64,000 nt of DNA, taken from NCBI GenBank assembly GCA_000934385.1, contig KN880467.1, positions 62,001 through 126,000 of the forward strand, given 5' to 3'. The position numbers were made by a program, and so were the translations under genes. Shown in pieces: positions 33,929 through 44,910 of this stretch. Each line of letters opens with the position of its first letter. The stretch's first letter is position 1. The stretch is from Cylindrobasidium torrendii FP15055 ss-10. Lineage: Eukaryota; Basidiomycota; Agaricomycetes; Agaricales; Physalacriaceae. The notes under the pieces were generated by a model. That model was not told where the DNA came from. It did not search any database and saw only the letters and a program-made list of their open reading frames with translations.

Positions 33929-34990
33929 TTAGTGCGCCGCTCTTCTGCGTTCTGCTCTCGTCCTCGGCGCACGAGAAGTCGGACAGACTGCCTTGGCCAC
34001 GCTCCGAGGGTCCATCGAATGCTCGTTGGTCTTCTTTGCGCGCCTAGCCCGCTTCGGAGAACGAGGTTCCTCATCTGACGAGCGCGATGACTCGTCTGAT
34101 GGAGGATAGCGTTGGGGCCGTCTTTTATGCCTGCGTTGGGAGGCATACGGCGGCAAGATTTCGCAAGTCATGGGCAATGATGAGGTCACTTCGGGGACAA
34201 GCTCCTCCGCCAATGGGATATCCGCGATCGTAATGTTGGGGCGCGCTGGTGCAACATCGAACCAACTCGGCGGGATGGTTGCATACAAGGTCGCACTGAT
34301 GTAGGAAACAGGATGCTCCGTCATATATGCAGGCCATGTTCTGGTAGCTGCTATCGCGGCTATCCAGGGGCTGGCTGACAAGACGAAAGAGGGAAGTTCA
34401 GGATACGGGGCAGTGTGTGCCGTAACATAGCCGGTAATGGGATCGCGTGTGTATAGAGTCTGCTTGGGCCAGTAAATTTCGTCGAGATTCAGTGTATACA
34501 CGCAGTGATTGGGATCAAATCCAGAAATCTGTGATTCATCAAGACAAGCTCGATAATGAGTATTTTGAGACGCACATCGCTGAACAAAACCCGTTCATTT
34601 GGAGCGGATGTCATGTTATGGCTCCCAATCTGGCCTATCTTCTCGCAGACGCTGTTGCTCGGAACAAAGTCGGCAAAGCCACGTTCAAAGTATTCATACA
34701 TAAGCGGTTGCACTTGAAAATCGTGAGCAACACACATCCTCGCGACAGGAAACGAATCGAACGCACCTTCGAATGTATTGTCAGCACAGTCCATATTATC
34801 CCTCAGCTCTCCACGTCCGAGGCCTAGCATGTATTCGACATAATGTGTCTAACTACCGTCAGTATGCGCCGTTGATTTGATGGGGTGAGGGACATACTGC
34901 AACACGGTCGTGGCGTAAGAACGGACAGATAACGGGTTTTTCAAAGAAAGGGCATGTAGAAATGTCCTGTGACCGATAGAGAGCCTGCAT
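33929..34990 (-). CDS. R6: R family member, intact; divergent partner of A2
   Basis: The exons are 34990..34898 (93 nt), 34848..34767 (82 nt), 34712..34576 (137 nt) and 34528..33929 (600 nt), giving 303 aa. All introns are GT-AG with matching phases. Motifs are MQALYRSQDISTCPFF, VEYMLGLGRGEL, VQPLMYEYFERGF, GSHNMTSAPNER, HTAPYPELPSFVLSASPW and IPPSWFDVAPARPNITIAD. A Ser/acidic run SSRSSDEEPRSP then leads to the basic RARRAKKT and the tail PTSRAPRTRAERRRAA. The bipartite-like basic cluster suggests nuclear import. The 5' end faces A2 across 849 bp, matching the A1-R1 spacing. R6 is nearest to R4. It is the best-preserved copy and a good reference for the family. Confidence 0.8.
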
Positions 34991-35839
34991 GAGTCAAAGA
35001 TCTTCGCGATGGTGGTGGTTGCAAGTCAAGACGCGATCATCGCCTAACACCGGGCCGATTGCGATCAAGGCACCGTGACACTTTGTGACACGGTCATACT
35101 TGTGAACACTGAACGGCAGACTCTTGTTGGGTGGTGAGCAATAATGCATACACTTGTGATTGATGATATGTTTATCTTAATAAGATATTATGTACAATAC
35201 TGTACGGACTAGCGTTGAATAGCTTAGACCGTATTACATGAGGCGCAGACACTTTGTTAGTTCCATGATGAGCCCTCAGACAGTGATTGGCATATATTGC
35301 AAAGTATACAGAAAATTGATTTGAAGCCACTCATATTCATTAATTTCCGGCATCGCGTTACGCCAATGGAGGCTTGCTTTAGAAGGCCGCCGTTCTGAAA
35401 GAACTTCTATGTACGACTACATGGACGACATATCTCACCGAAGAAATTGATCACAAAAGGATAATCCCGACAAAATTCCTCTTATCCCCAGGTTGGCTGT
35501 AATTTTTCCTTAGTAATCGGCACGTGCAGGCGTTCTGGGTGCGAAACGGCAGTGGATAGCTGCTAGTGTCAACGTTGGCATCTCCTCGAGTTATCATTGC
35601 TATATTTGACTGAATAACTGACAAAGAGCAAGTTCTGGTCTTACTTTTTTGACTGAGCAATTTGTCCTTGGCTCTTTGTACTAAAACCCTTGCGCAACGG
35701 CCCCGTGTTTCGGTCCCGTAAAACATGAGGCATATGATCGAGAATCCCCCAACAGCCCTTGAGCACCGACCACCACCACCACGTTTCTATTTCTCCCCAT
35801 CTGCATCTTTTTCTCGACTTCGTTATCGATCCTAGTAGC
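34991..35839. promoter_or_regulatory. Bidirectional promoter between R6 and A2
   Basis: This 849 bp interval is almost the same length as the A1-R1 interval (847 bp). It shares ATCGGCCCGGT and an ACCACCACCATC box on the R side, and TTCGGTCCCGTA, ATGATCGA, CTTGAGCAC and an ACCACCACCA run on the A side. Two TGTCAC boxes (minus strand) lie at about 35073..35092. Confidence 0.55.
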
Positions 35840-37684
35840 ATGGGAAAGAAAGCTCGCCGAAAGCTAGCAGATGGCATTGATACGGCGTCGCCATCTGTTG
35901 AGACAAAGACGAAGGCGAAGAAGAAGAAGAAACACAAAACCAACATCCGAACTCCGGACGACTCGGAAGACGACAACAGCGTATTTGCTGATGCTCCGGC
36001 TGATGCAGTGCAGGACTCACTCGTCAAGACCGGCAAATCTAGCAAGAAGAAGAAGAAATCGAAGAAATCGAAGAAGGGGAAGAAGGAGAAGGCTGCCGCC
36101 GTTGAAGTAAGGAGCGATTGTAGCACGGACGAAGAAGAGAGCAAGAGTGGCGGCAACAGCGACGTCGACAACAGCGGAACATATAAGCCTCGGGATGAGC
36201 ACATGTCAAAGTCGGAGGAGGTTCCACATGTTCGTACCCACAAGGAGCTCCAAGGCCATATCCCTGCGTCTAGTCTGCGGCTTTTGAAGCAGTGGTCCTA
36301 CAAACCGGGTCGGAGCGTAGACAACAACGTCTTGCTTCGTATAGGAACTGGGGAGAATAGTCACATCTTCGGGCGGAATAGTGATCCTTTTTTGATCCTT
36401 CAAAGGATTTCGGAAGAGGCAGGTGTGGTAGCCGATGTCGACAGTTGGCTGAACATGTACCTACGTATGTGCAGTTTTGTACTATCATTCTGTTGCCTGA
36501 CCGCCATGTAGGAGACCTTGAATCCCATAATTGCGTTGACCACGACCTAGAGGCGGACTGCCCTTCATTTCAGGATGCCCAAGCTTTCATTGAACACTGC
36601 AAGCAAAATGCGCTGTTGGTCACAAAAGGCAAACAGCCTATTTCCCTGGCGGAAGTTAAAGTACGCATAATCCTAGCGCCCCAATTACAGGCTCGTGCTG
36701 ACCAAATTTCAGGGATACGAGATTGGCACAATTTTCACGTACCAGGTAGTGAATTTCGGACGGTCTGGTCCTGTGTTTCTGTTCATCAACGAGGATGGCA
36801 GCGACTCGGACACTGTCGCACCATGGCAGCTTCTGCTCACAGACAAGACCTTCTTTCGTAAGCATCACGCTCACGGCTACCTCAACTATACCATCTCGGC
36901 ATATCTCTGCAAACTCCGTCGCCGCATGATCAAGGATTATGATTTTTTGAGCAACGGTTGTCTCAACGGCGAGGCTTTGGATGCGTCGATAGCACTCTGG
37001 AATTTTGCGCAGATTCAAGGCTGGTTTCGTCCAGCTACCGAGGGCGAGATACAAAGACTTGTCAGAGATGGCGTCCTCAAGTCTGCCACTTGCCGCAAAG
37101 CAGACATGTTCAGAGGCATCAAGGTCCCGAAGAAGAACGGCAAGATGAGCAAGAGGGAGCCTTTCTTCACCCTTAAGAATCCATCACTGCAGCACACAGC
37201 TCCAGCCCCCGAGCCCGTCCAGCTTCCCAAAGCCCGGACACTTGCCGACATTCGAGCCGCTGCGCGTCCAGTCACCCCGACACAGAAGCGCCCTAGACAT
37301 GCACCCGAAAGCCCGCCCAGCGGCGCGGATTCTCCTCCTCGACCAGCAAAGAAGAGAGTCCGCCATGAACCCGAAATACGGCCTGGTATCGTTACGCGGC
37401 TACCGGAGCGTGTTCAACGACTCTCTTCGGATCGTCCAATACGCCCCCCGCTTGAACGTGTACGCATCGGCAGCGAGTACAAATGGATTCTGCCTGAGTG
37501 GTGGACCAAGAACATTCCGGCGAACGCTCATGCGCCCGTCGAACTTTGCATCGCGAACTCGCTGTACCCTCGCCAGACAGTGGCTCACTCGGAGAATGAC
37601 CCTCCCGACAACGCGGTCGCTGGGCCAGGACCCAGCACTATTGCTGCCATGACCCTACGTAACGGCAAGAAAGCCAAGGCTTAG
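35840..37684 (+). CDS. Gene A2: nuclear-type hypothetical protein, paralogue of A1
   Basis: The three exons are 35840..36464 (625 nt), 36512..36660 (149 nt) and 36713..37684, giving about 581 aa. The N-terminus MGKKARRKLADG parallels MVKKAGRKPANG of A1. Lys runs (KKKKSKKSKKGKK) and an acidic Ser/Asp stretch follow. The conserved core has HVRTHKELQGHIPASSLRLL, WSYKPGRSVDNN, IFGRNSDPF, ADVDSWLNMYL, FIEHCKQNALLV, LLLTDKTFFRK, YTISAYLCKLRR and DGVLKSATCRKA. The tail is rich in Pro and basic residues (KRPRHAPESP, KKRVRHEPE). The strong Lys/acidic composition suggests a nucleolar or chromatin-linked protein, which is inference. No known domain was recognised. Exons 1 and 2 match A1 in length to the base. 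Confidence 0.8.
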
Positions 37685-39617
37685 ATTTCTTTCCATCTGC
37701 ACTTCACATCGCATCCCCTCTTGATTCTTTTCCTTTTTACCCTATGCTGCTTACCACGACACACTCATTTCTGCTCGTGCTTACCACTTTACTCTCCTTG
37801 CATTGTGTATTTATCTGCTTACCACATGTATCACTCTCCTTCTTCCAACGGCTCTAGTACAACTCCCATAGACGCGATGCACTCGCCCACTCACACTCAT
37901 TCACTCACACGCTCATTCAACCACGTAGTTTGTATCCATTTGCGCATCCACACTCATTTGATTATTCCTATACGTTACAATCGCGTACCACACTCATTTA
38001 CCTACTCTTATACCTTACGACTGAGTACCCTAATCTACATCCCTTTGCGCAAATTTCGCGTGAACCTGCTCCTCGATATCGAAACATCTGCCGCTGCGAC
38101 GCGACAGGTAGCTAAGCACCACTAAGTTAAGACACTGATGAGATACCCCCACAGCTTGAGCACAGATAACTATGCTGTCCATCATACGAACCAAGAGCGG
38201 GCATACCTAGCCATCCATAGGTCAACAGTACGTCTCGTCGCTCGTGGCAACTTGAAATCCCATTCCACCATAACCAATGCCATCACCGCGAATGCACAAT
38301 TGCGCATTGCAGTAAACACCCTCCGGTTTACATCAATGTCCGCATCGCGAAAGATAGTCAACGCTGCAGAGGTGCGCGAGTAAATTAGATTTAGGAGCAA
38401 TCGTCTGCCATGGTCATAGACTAGTCCCGCCGCGAACGTACACAGGCATCATATCCAGCATCAATTTGTGCACCCACTTTAGTCCAATGTCTAGTCACTG
38501 GGCGTCGAACAAGGTTTACACCCCCAAACATGGCCTATGAAGCAGTCGCACTTGTCTGCATTCCGCACTGGCCAGCTTGCTTCGGCTTTAAGCAGCATGG
38601 TCAATAATCTCAATCATGTCCTCATGGGTTGGCGGCGACGAACAACCTCCAAGAACCTAGATACTGCGGCGGTGTGCTTGACGTTTATCGACTTGAGCAC
38701 CTGACGAGTACATGGCACGCTAGCGGAGGCGCTGCTTGTGACCACCGTCGGCATGTCGGAGGTCCATGAGTGTGAACTCTGTGGCTTGGTCAGTCGCACC
38801 CGTACAATGACAGTCACCATGACCGGCTGTCTAGACGCGACTGCACACCTAGCTCTGCATCCTCCGGCGAACCGTTGATCTTGCATATGGGTCAAATCAC
38901 CGAGCTGGCTAGCAGCATTCCGAAGGTAAGAGACATGCCCGTGTCGCGTCAACTGGGCAGACTTGCAGCTAGACTGAAACCCAAATCAGGCTGGCTTGCG
39001 TATATTGATTGTATCTCATCGGAGTTGGCGCTCGGACAGAGCAAGGTCAGAACAAGTATTTCAGCAAACATTCAACGCATCATGAAATGTTGTCTCGCTT
39101 TACGCAAGCAGATGTCCACCTTCAGGAAGTAATAAGTGGGCGCAGTGGAGAATTCACACGTTCGGCGGTCCCAGGCTCTTGGGGGTACTTATGCCTGTGG
39201 AAATTATCCCACTGCGTTCACCTGGCAATAAGTTAGTCGCATGTCAAAGTATGGAAGGTTGGCTTGCTCACCGTGGGGTATATGGTCTGTTGCGACAGAT
39301 TCATTTCTCAAGGCAGGGTACGGAGCAATGCTTATGTGGTCGACATCCCAAGACGAAATTCAACGTTCAACTCGCATGCCATAACAGCTTGACCCCAATC
39401 GTGGCACAGCGCAAATGATGATTGAGGTAAGTAGACATGCCAGATAATAGAGAATGATCTTGAGCTACACAGGACGGAGGGAATTGACTGAGTATATGCG
39501 TTGGTTTGCACCCGGCAGCGGCTTTCACCCCCGACGAAGACATTCCGAATACGAAAGAAAACATGCAGCCTGAGAGTGGGAGAGAGGACGACGCAGAAGG
39601 TTCTGTGAATGAGAAGG
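37685..39617. other. Intergenic with CACACTCATTT repeats
   Basis: Between about 37755 and 38010 the motif CACACTCATTT or a near copy recurs at uneven spacing in the A2 3' flank. The frames at 38614..38952 (-) and 38875..39132 (+) look partly protein-like but carry no motif or splice structure that I can support. The rest is unexplained. Confidence 0.35.
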
Positions 39618-40523
39618 CTATGCGGCCTGAGATGACTTGGTTGGCGCAGCAGCGCGGTAGTTATCCATCTCTGCATCAAGGTCATGAATCGTCTTTGGCT
39701 GGACAACCTTTTTCAACCGCTTGGGGCCCTTTCGCATGCGTCTTGGGCCACTTGGGATGTTCGCGTGTGGAATTTGGGCCTTGCCGGCCTGTGGATGAGT
39801 GCTGTTGGTAGCAGCGAGACGGGCGACAGCAGCAGCCTGGCGAGGGAGGTTATGGTTATTCGCAGCTGCGGCCGGTCGCGACCTGGGATTTACGATGAGG
39901 AGCAGACGACAGATCAAGAAGAATAACGAACGGCGGAGTACTAGAGTTCGGAGCGCTAATTCTGGCAAGCAGGCTAGTTGGTGGTTTGGGTGCCGCCGAC
40001 GCGGCTGCCTTCTTGGCCTCGACAACCCCATCGTCAGAGATGAGCTCAATCTTAATAGGGTCTATGACTTGTTGGGCACGAGGAAGGAAGAACAGGCAGA
40101 ATACACGCACGTCCGTCGATGAACTTTCCATCGTATTTGAACTTTGCCTGCGCTGCGTCCCCAGGATTGACGAAGTGCACTACTGCGATACCCCTGGACT
40201 GGCCCTTCCTGTTGTATACGATGTAGCAGTCTTGTAACGGGCCGACGGTTTTCCTAAACAAATCCTAATGCCAGCCTGTGAGACCGTGGCTGCTTGTGAG
40301 ACTATTGGTAGCGCACCTCGACGTCCGTCTCTGGCACATCCAGTGGCATCTTGCTGAGCAGTATTTTGCTTCCATTTGGATTTGAGCTTGGTTTCCGCGT
40401 AAGAACGGGCGCCGACGTCGAGGCTACATTTGACCGCCAGGCAGGGGCGACGCGTGCATGGCCGACGATTCCTTGCTTTGCGGAGTGGTAGGAGTGGTAG
40501 CGAGACGGGCCAGGACGATACAT
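39618..40523 (-). CDS. Aly/REF (Yra1)-like RNA export factor
   Basis: The central RRM is clear: KILLSKMPLDVPETDVE, then after an intron DLFRKTVGPLQDCYIVY (RNP2/RNP1-like, with GQSRGIAVVHF), AKFKYDGKFIDG and PIKIELI. The C-terminus has QPKTIHDLDAEMDNYRAA, which matches the conserved C-terminal box of ALYREF/Yra1. In known systems these proteins join mRNP to the TREX complex and hand it to the export receptor. There are at least four exons; the intron after FIDG starts GTGCGT, and the one before SRPAAAANN starts GTTCGT. The start is unresolved. ATG 40523 is used, but the frame stays open to a likely acceptor near 40559, so a short 5' exon carrying the usual N-terminal box may be missing from the model. 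Confidence 0.75.
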
Positions 40524-40845
40524 TTCGGTGAGACGGGCGTTGTTGACGATGATGGTCAACTGCACGCTCAGTTTGCGTGCGTTCCGACGGCAATCAAACG
40601 AATCGCGATCGCCAATTGTACATGTTGAACTGCTCGCTGCTAAGTACTGCCTTATACCAGCACCATCTTTTGCGTTACTAGCTACAAGTAAAGGTCTATG
40701 GGTGTTACAGAATTATCTATAGAGGTGCTTACCCTTTCTTGGCCTCGGTTCAACGCAGTCGGTCCTCGAGATACAGTATGCTGAGACTACAGTTCCATTG
40801 TATTATATACACAAGAGTACATTTAGATCTACTTACATCCATCGT

Positions 40846-42719
40846 CTACTTCGTCAATGGCTCGCCAGGGTCCTTTGGAATCTCCAGCTTCTCCAAATCC
40901 TCCGTCGGCACCTCATCCAAGTTCAACTCGACATGACTCTTCTCATCCTGGGGCATCAACTTCCTCTTCCCCCTCGTATCCTCCGCGTAGTTCTCGTAAA
41001 AGTTGTCTTCCTCCTCATCCTCCACCTTCTTCTTCTCGCCATCACCAACCTTCCTCCCCGGCCCGTCCCAGAAGTGGAATGCCTGACTGTGCACGCCATA
41101 ACTCGCGGGCACCACCTCCAACAGATCTCCACGAGCAATCTCAATGGCAGGGATCTCTGTCGCGGGCAGTCCAATCAAATACGCCAGAAGACAGCGGATG
41201 ACCGACGCATGCCCAATGATCAACAGGTCCTCCTGCTCGCGCTCCAGCTCAATCAGCGTAGGCTCGAGTCGCACGCTGAGGTCATGGTAGCTCTCCGCAC
41301 GCGGTGCACGGAACGCATATGGATCTTTCAAGAAACGGTCCCAGTCCTTAGGATAGAACTTCTTCGCCTGCTCCGGCGACAACCCATCCCATATACCTGG
41401 GTTGATTTCGCTCATCTGTGGCTTTTCGACAATCTTCACCGGCATGCTCGCGGCCTGGATAACGTCGGTGTTGCGCCGCGAGATGCTGGGCTGAATAACA
41501 TTGACATGGTAGTCTTCGTTCGAAGAGAGTGCCTGGGTCATCGGTGTAGAGCGGGTAGGGATGGCTTCATCATCGTCGGAGTCTTCCTCTGGGAGGTCAT
41601 TGATAATGATTGGCCGGCGGACGACGAACGGCCAAGCAGTGTGGTGGGCACGGCGGCGTGTCGAAGTCCAAATCTGAAAACAAATCAGACGGGCAGTCTG
41701 TCATTATCAAGGAAGACCGTACCACAAGCCTCGAAGATGCTGGGTCCAAGCCCCGCGCGCGCAGTGTTTGTGCTCTCCGCTGAACAACAAAGTCCTTGAG
41801 CTTCTCCGCGTACTCCCACCCAGCCGGAGAAAGGTCCGAGTCTGCCTTGTAGGAGTGCTCGATGAGGGATTGGCCTGAACGCGCAAAGTAGATGGTTCGG
41901 TATCGGTTATGAATGTTCATGAGGAAGAACACGATCCGCGACTGCAGGTAGCCCTTGATGTCGTTCACCATGATCTTCTCTCCAACGTTCAGTATACGGA
42001 TGCACGGATAGGTTTTCTCCTCTACAGGCTCGTAGAAGTTCTCGTGGTCGCGAATCCGCCGGAAATAGTCTTGCACGGCTTTGTCTGGATTCCAGCCGCG
42101 ATACTGGGCTGGATGTTAGCATTCTCCTGGATAGTTTAATCAAGGCGCACGTCTGGAGATGAGATCTTGACGCTGCGGATATTCGCTTCAATAATGTCCT
42201 TGTTGTCGCAGAGACTCTCTGGGCAGCATGAGCACAGTGGATATTTGGCCAACTGGGGACGCACCAAGGAAGATGACATGGATTCCCTTTCCCGCAAACT
42301 TCTCCGCAGTGGCAGTTCGTGCAGCCTTTGTTCCATTGTTCGCATCGTATATCACAACCTGCCCCGTCTTGAAGAAATCCCAAATCTGCTGCTCGCAGCC
42401 ATCGGACACTTTCTTGCGTAGAGCGACGGTCTCAGGAGACTTCTCGCCTTCTGGCGGTATAAGACTCGGCAACAGCAAAAGGAACATTCATACCAAGTGT
42501 GAAGTAATCCGGCGGTAGTTTGTCCGCTCCTCCAAGTGTCTTCCGCCTGTAATCGCCTAGCGAGACCACCTGGGTCTTGACACCCATCCATCGCAGATAC
42601 CGCTCCAAGGCGCGCGAGATGTGGGTCTTTCCACGAGCCGGGAGACCGACGGTGAGGATGAGGATCTGTCCGGCGTGCCATAACAAGCCAGAGTCGGTCG
42701 TATATAGTGGCGCTGCCAT
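40846..42719 (-). CDS. 6-phosphofructo-2-kinase (bisphosphatase site altered)
   Basis: A six- or seven-exon gene starting at ATG 42719 (MAAPLYTTDSGLLWHAG). The kinase part has a Walker A loop GLPARGKT at about residues 25-32, then SLGDYRRK, SPETVALRKKVSDGC and VIYDANNGTK. The 3' half matches the histidine phosphatase fold: RTIYFARSGQSL, LSPAGWEYAEKL, IWTSTRRRAHHTAWPF, PRAESYHDL and IIGHASVIRCLLAYL. The motif expected to be RHGES reads RSGQS, so the catalytic His is Ser. The same substitution is known in the kinase-only yeast enzyme Pfk26. The protein should make fructose 2,6-bisphosphate, a glycolysis activator, but probably cannot hydrolyse it. It lacks the long N-terminal extension of yeast Pfk26 unless an upstream exon was missed. 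Confidence 0.88.
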
Positions 42720-43528
42720 CGTTCACAGATCAAGATGGAGGATGGAGAAGTTGTCCAGTCTCGTGAAGGTGGTAAGCCAGAACGGAGAAAACAAGTAGCC
42801 AAGTCGATGTTCACTGTCAAATTGGCGTCCTGTAAGTGTTCGTCGCAGGCAAATTCGTAAACGGTGATGGTGGATCCGAATGCAAGCAGAGTGACGCTGC
42901 CCGCTCCCCGATCGCGTTTATGATGCGGCCCGTGTCCCGAGAGGCATTTACTACCTCTGTTTAGTAGGCCTATATGAGTCCACTAGCATTTCCGTGCGGC
43001 CTGTGGAAATTCATGCGCCTTGAGCACCAAGGAGATGCGCACTGAGGAAGCAATCCACTCCCTGAATTATGTTCATATCGAGAACGGTCTGCCAAACTCG
43101 AGTATCGTTCTATCTTTTTTATTGCTGAGACAGAATCTGAATCATATCTCAAATAACAATGTCACCAGTCGAAAGCCTGGTCTACAATACACGCTCAATT
43201 TTATGCAAGTAAGCTCTATCCATCATTGTCGAAGCTGGCATGGACAGGTAGGTTTATGCTGGCAATGAAGCAGACCGCGGCGTATACCAAGTCAGACTGG
43301 AAGGATTGAAATGGTTTAAGGCGTCGGCCCAGTGAGCATAAAACGCCCTTGATGTCGACAGTCGCATTCACGGACGAATCTGGAGCTCCGAGTCATTAGC
43401 ACTGCTTGCAACTGGGGCTAATAAAAATGCTATAGGATGCTATAGGACTCTAGCTACTTAGGCAGTCGCAGTAGGTTACTAGGTTAGTACAACCAATAGT
43501 AGCCGGGACGACAGAGAATAAAAAGATA
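42720..43528. other. Intergenic, nothing recognised
   Basis: PFK-2 promoter side and the 3' flank of the tRNA gene. No open frame of note. Confidence 0.4.
43505..43528 (-). terminator. Pol III T-run downstream of tRNA-Glu
   Basis: A run of five T on the minus strand lies a few bases after the 3' end of the tRNA, as expected for RNA polymerase III termination. Confidence 0.6.
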
Positions 43529-43600
43529 TTCGGATACGGGGAATTGAACCCCGGGCTATCGCGTGAGAGGCGATAATGTTAGCCACTACACCATATCCGA
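43529..43600 (-). tRNA. tRNA-Glu (CTC)
   Basis: A 72 nt cloverleaf without intron. Acceptor stem TCGGATA pairs with TATCCGA, the anticodon loop is CTCTCAC (anticodon CTC), and the T loop region is GGGGTTCAATTCCCC, which is also the B box. An identical gene lies at 60956..61027. Confidence 0.95.
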
Positions 43601-44910
43601 TATGGACTCTGACATACACAGCCAGTCATCAGGTCGTCGTTCAAAGCAGTCTGTATGCGATTCTTGAGTGTTAAATCCTACTCCATCTCCGTTTTCCTCA
43701 ACGATTGGGGTTAATTTTCGTTTTTCCCGCTGTTTCTGGTGATTTGCAATCGCTCTGTTTCCTCCTCCGGGCTCCCACGCTTTGTCCAGCGCTTTGCTTT
43801 CTCTCCTCTCTGTATAACAATGTCGTGTCCCTCACAGGAGGCAGTGTTTCACACTGACTTTGGGCTTGACCAAGAAAGAGCGAAAGCGAACACAGGTATA
43901 TTGCGTTTTCCAAATGGGGCTCAAGAGTTGAAACAGCAACTACTGGGCGCTGTCAGCGCCCAGTAGTTGGGCGCGCCGATCAAAAGAATCACGTGGTAAA
44001 TTTTTGCCGCAACCGTTGCCGCCTCGCTTCTTCCCTTTGACCAGCATCATGTGCTCCTGCCTGCTTCTCTGTGAAAGTTGAATTGGACGACACGGACTCC
44101 CATAGGACTCTTTGTACACCATACCCGCTCACCAAATGACCACAACCTTGAGAATAAAGTTGTTCGGATAAAGGGCAAAATTCTGTTTCCCGCCATCCGC
44201 CTGCTCCTATGGCCGCTCCTCAACTGAGGTCCAACATGCCGCTTTTCTGTTCGACGTTGATATATCTATATCTGGACTGAGCGGCGCCTCGATGCGCTGT
44301 GCCTCACAACGACCACTGCGATGGCGTAGAATTGGCTCTCATCAGTAGTGCGAGGAGTCGTCAGTCAGTCGTCAGTCCTCCTCTTCGCATCTTCTTCGAC
44401 GACCGGAGGAGTCCGCACGAACTTTAGCTTTGTCGAACTTTCAGACCGGCTTCCCGCCCGGAAGCCCAACATCACCAGTTCTAACCTATTCGAACTAGGC
44501 CGAAAGCCTCTCCGAGCCCATGTGTCGAGCAAGTTCTGACCAGGGAGAAGGCCATGATATTAATAAACAGAACAATTAGAACTCCGAATTGAGTACAGTG
44601 ACTAGACGTACGAGCACCACCCACCCTCGTCTCTACAAAACCGCCTGGGAATTTGACTGCGACGAACCCTCGACGTCGGACGATGCCTGTGTACTCGATG
44701 GACCGCACAGCGGCCCTGGCCCATCCATGTCTAATCCATGCCACACCGTAGATTCAGCCACACACTCCATCAAATTCGAAGTTGGCAACGCACCTTCAAT
44801 TAGGAGTCTAGCTGACCGTGGCGCATCTTACCCACTCGCGAAAATGGAAACCTCCGGAAATAATAGTCTCCCACCATAAGTATAAGAAGACGAACTCGGT
44901 TTTAGCTCAC
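43601..44910. other. Intergenic containing a perfect palindrome
   Basis: Apart from the palindrome at 43937..43969 only short frames are seen. The last 50 bases are the leader of the seven-TM gene. Confidence 0.4.
43937..43969. repeat. Perfect 16 bp inverted repeat with 1 base centre
   Basis: CAACTACTGGGCGCTG is followed by T and then by its exact reverse complement. The GC-rich stem would be very stable. Confidence 0.85.

Noticed and set aside
37755..38010. CRISPR-like spaced repeats
   Set aside because: Motifs are short, imperfect and unevenly spaced, and the DNA is eukaryotic.
38614..38952. Reverse frame of 112 codons
   Set aside because: Looks partly protein-like, but no exons could be joined and no family was recognised.
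40798..41799. Forward frame of 333 codons
   Set aside because: Antisense to the conserved PFK-2 C-terminal half.
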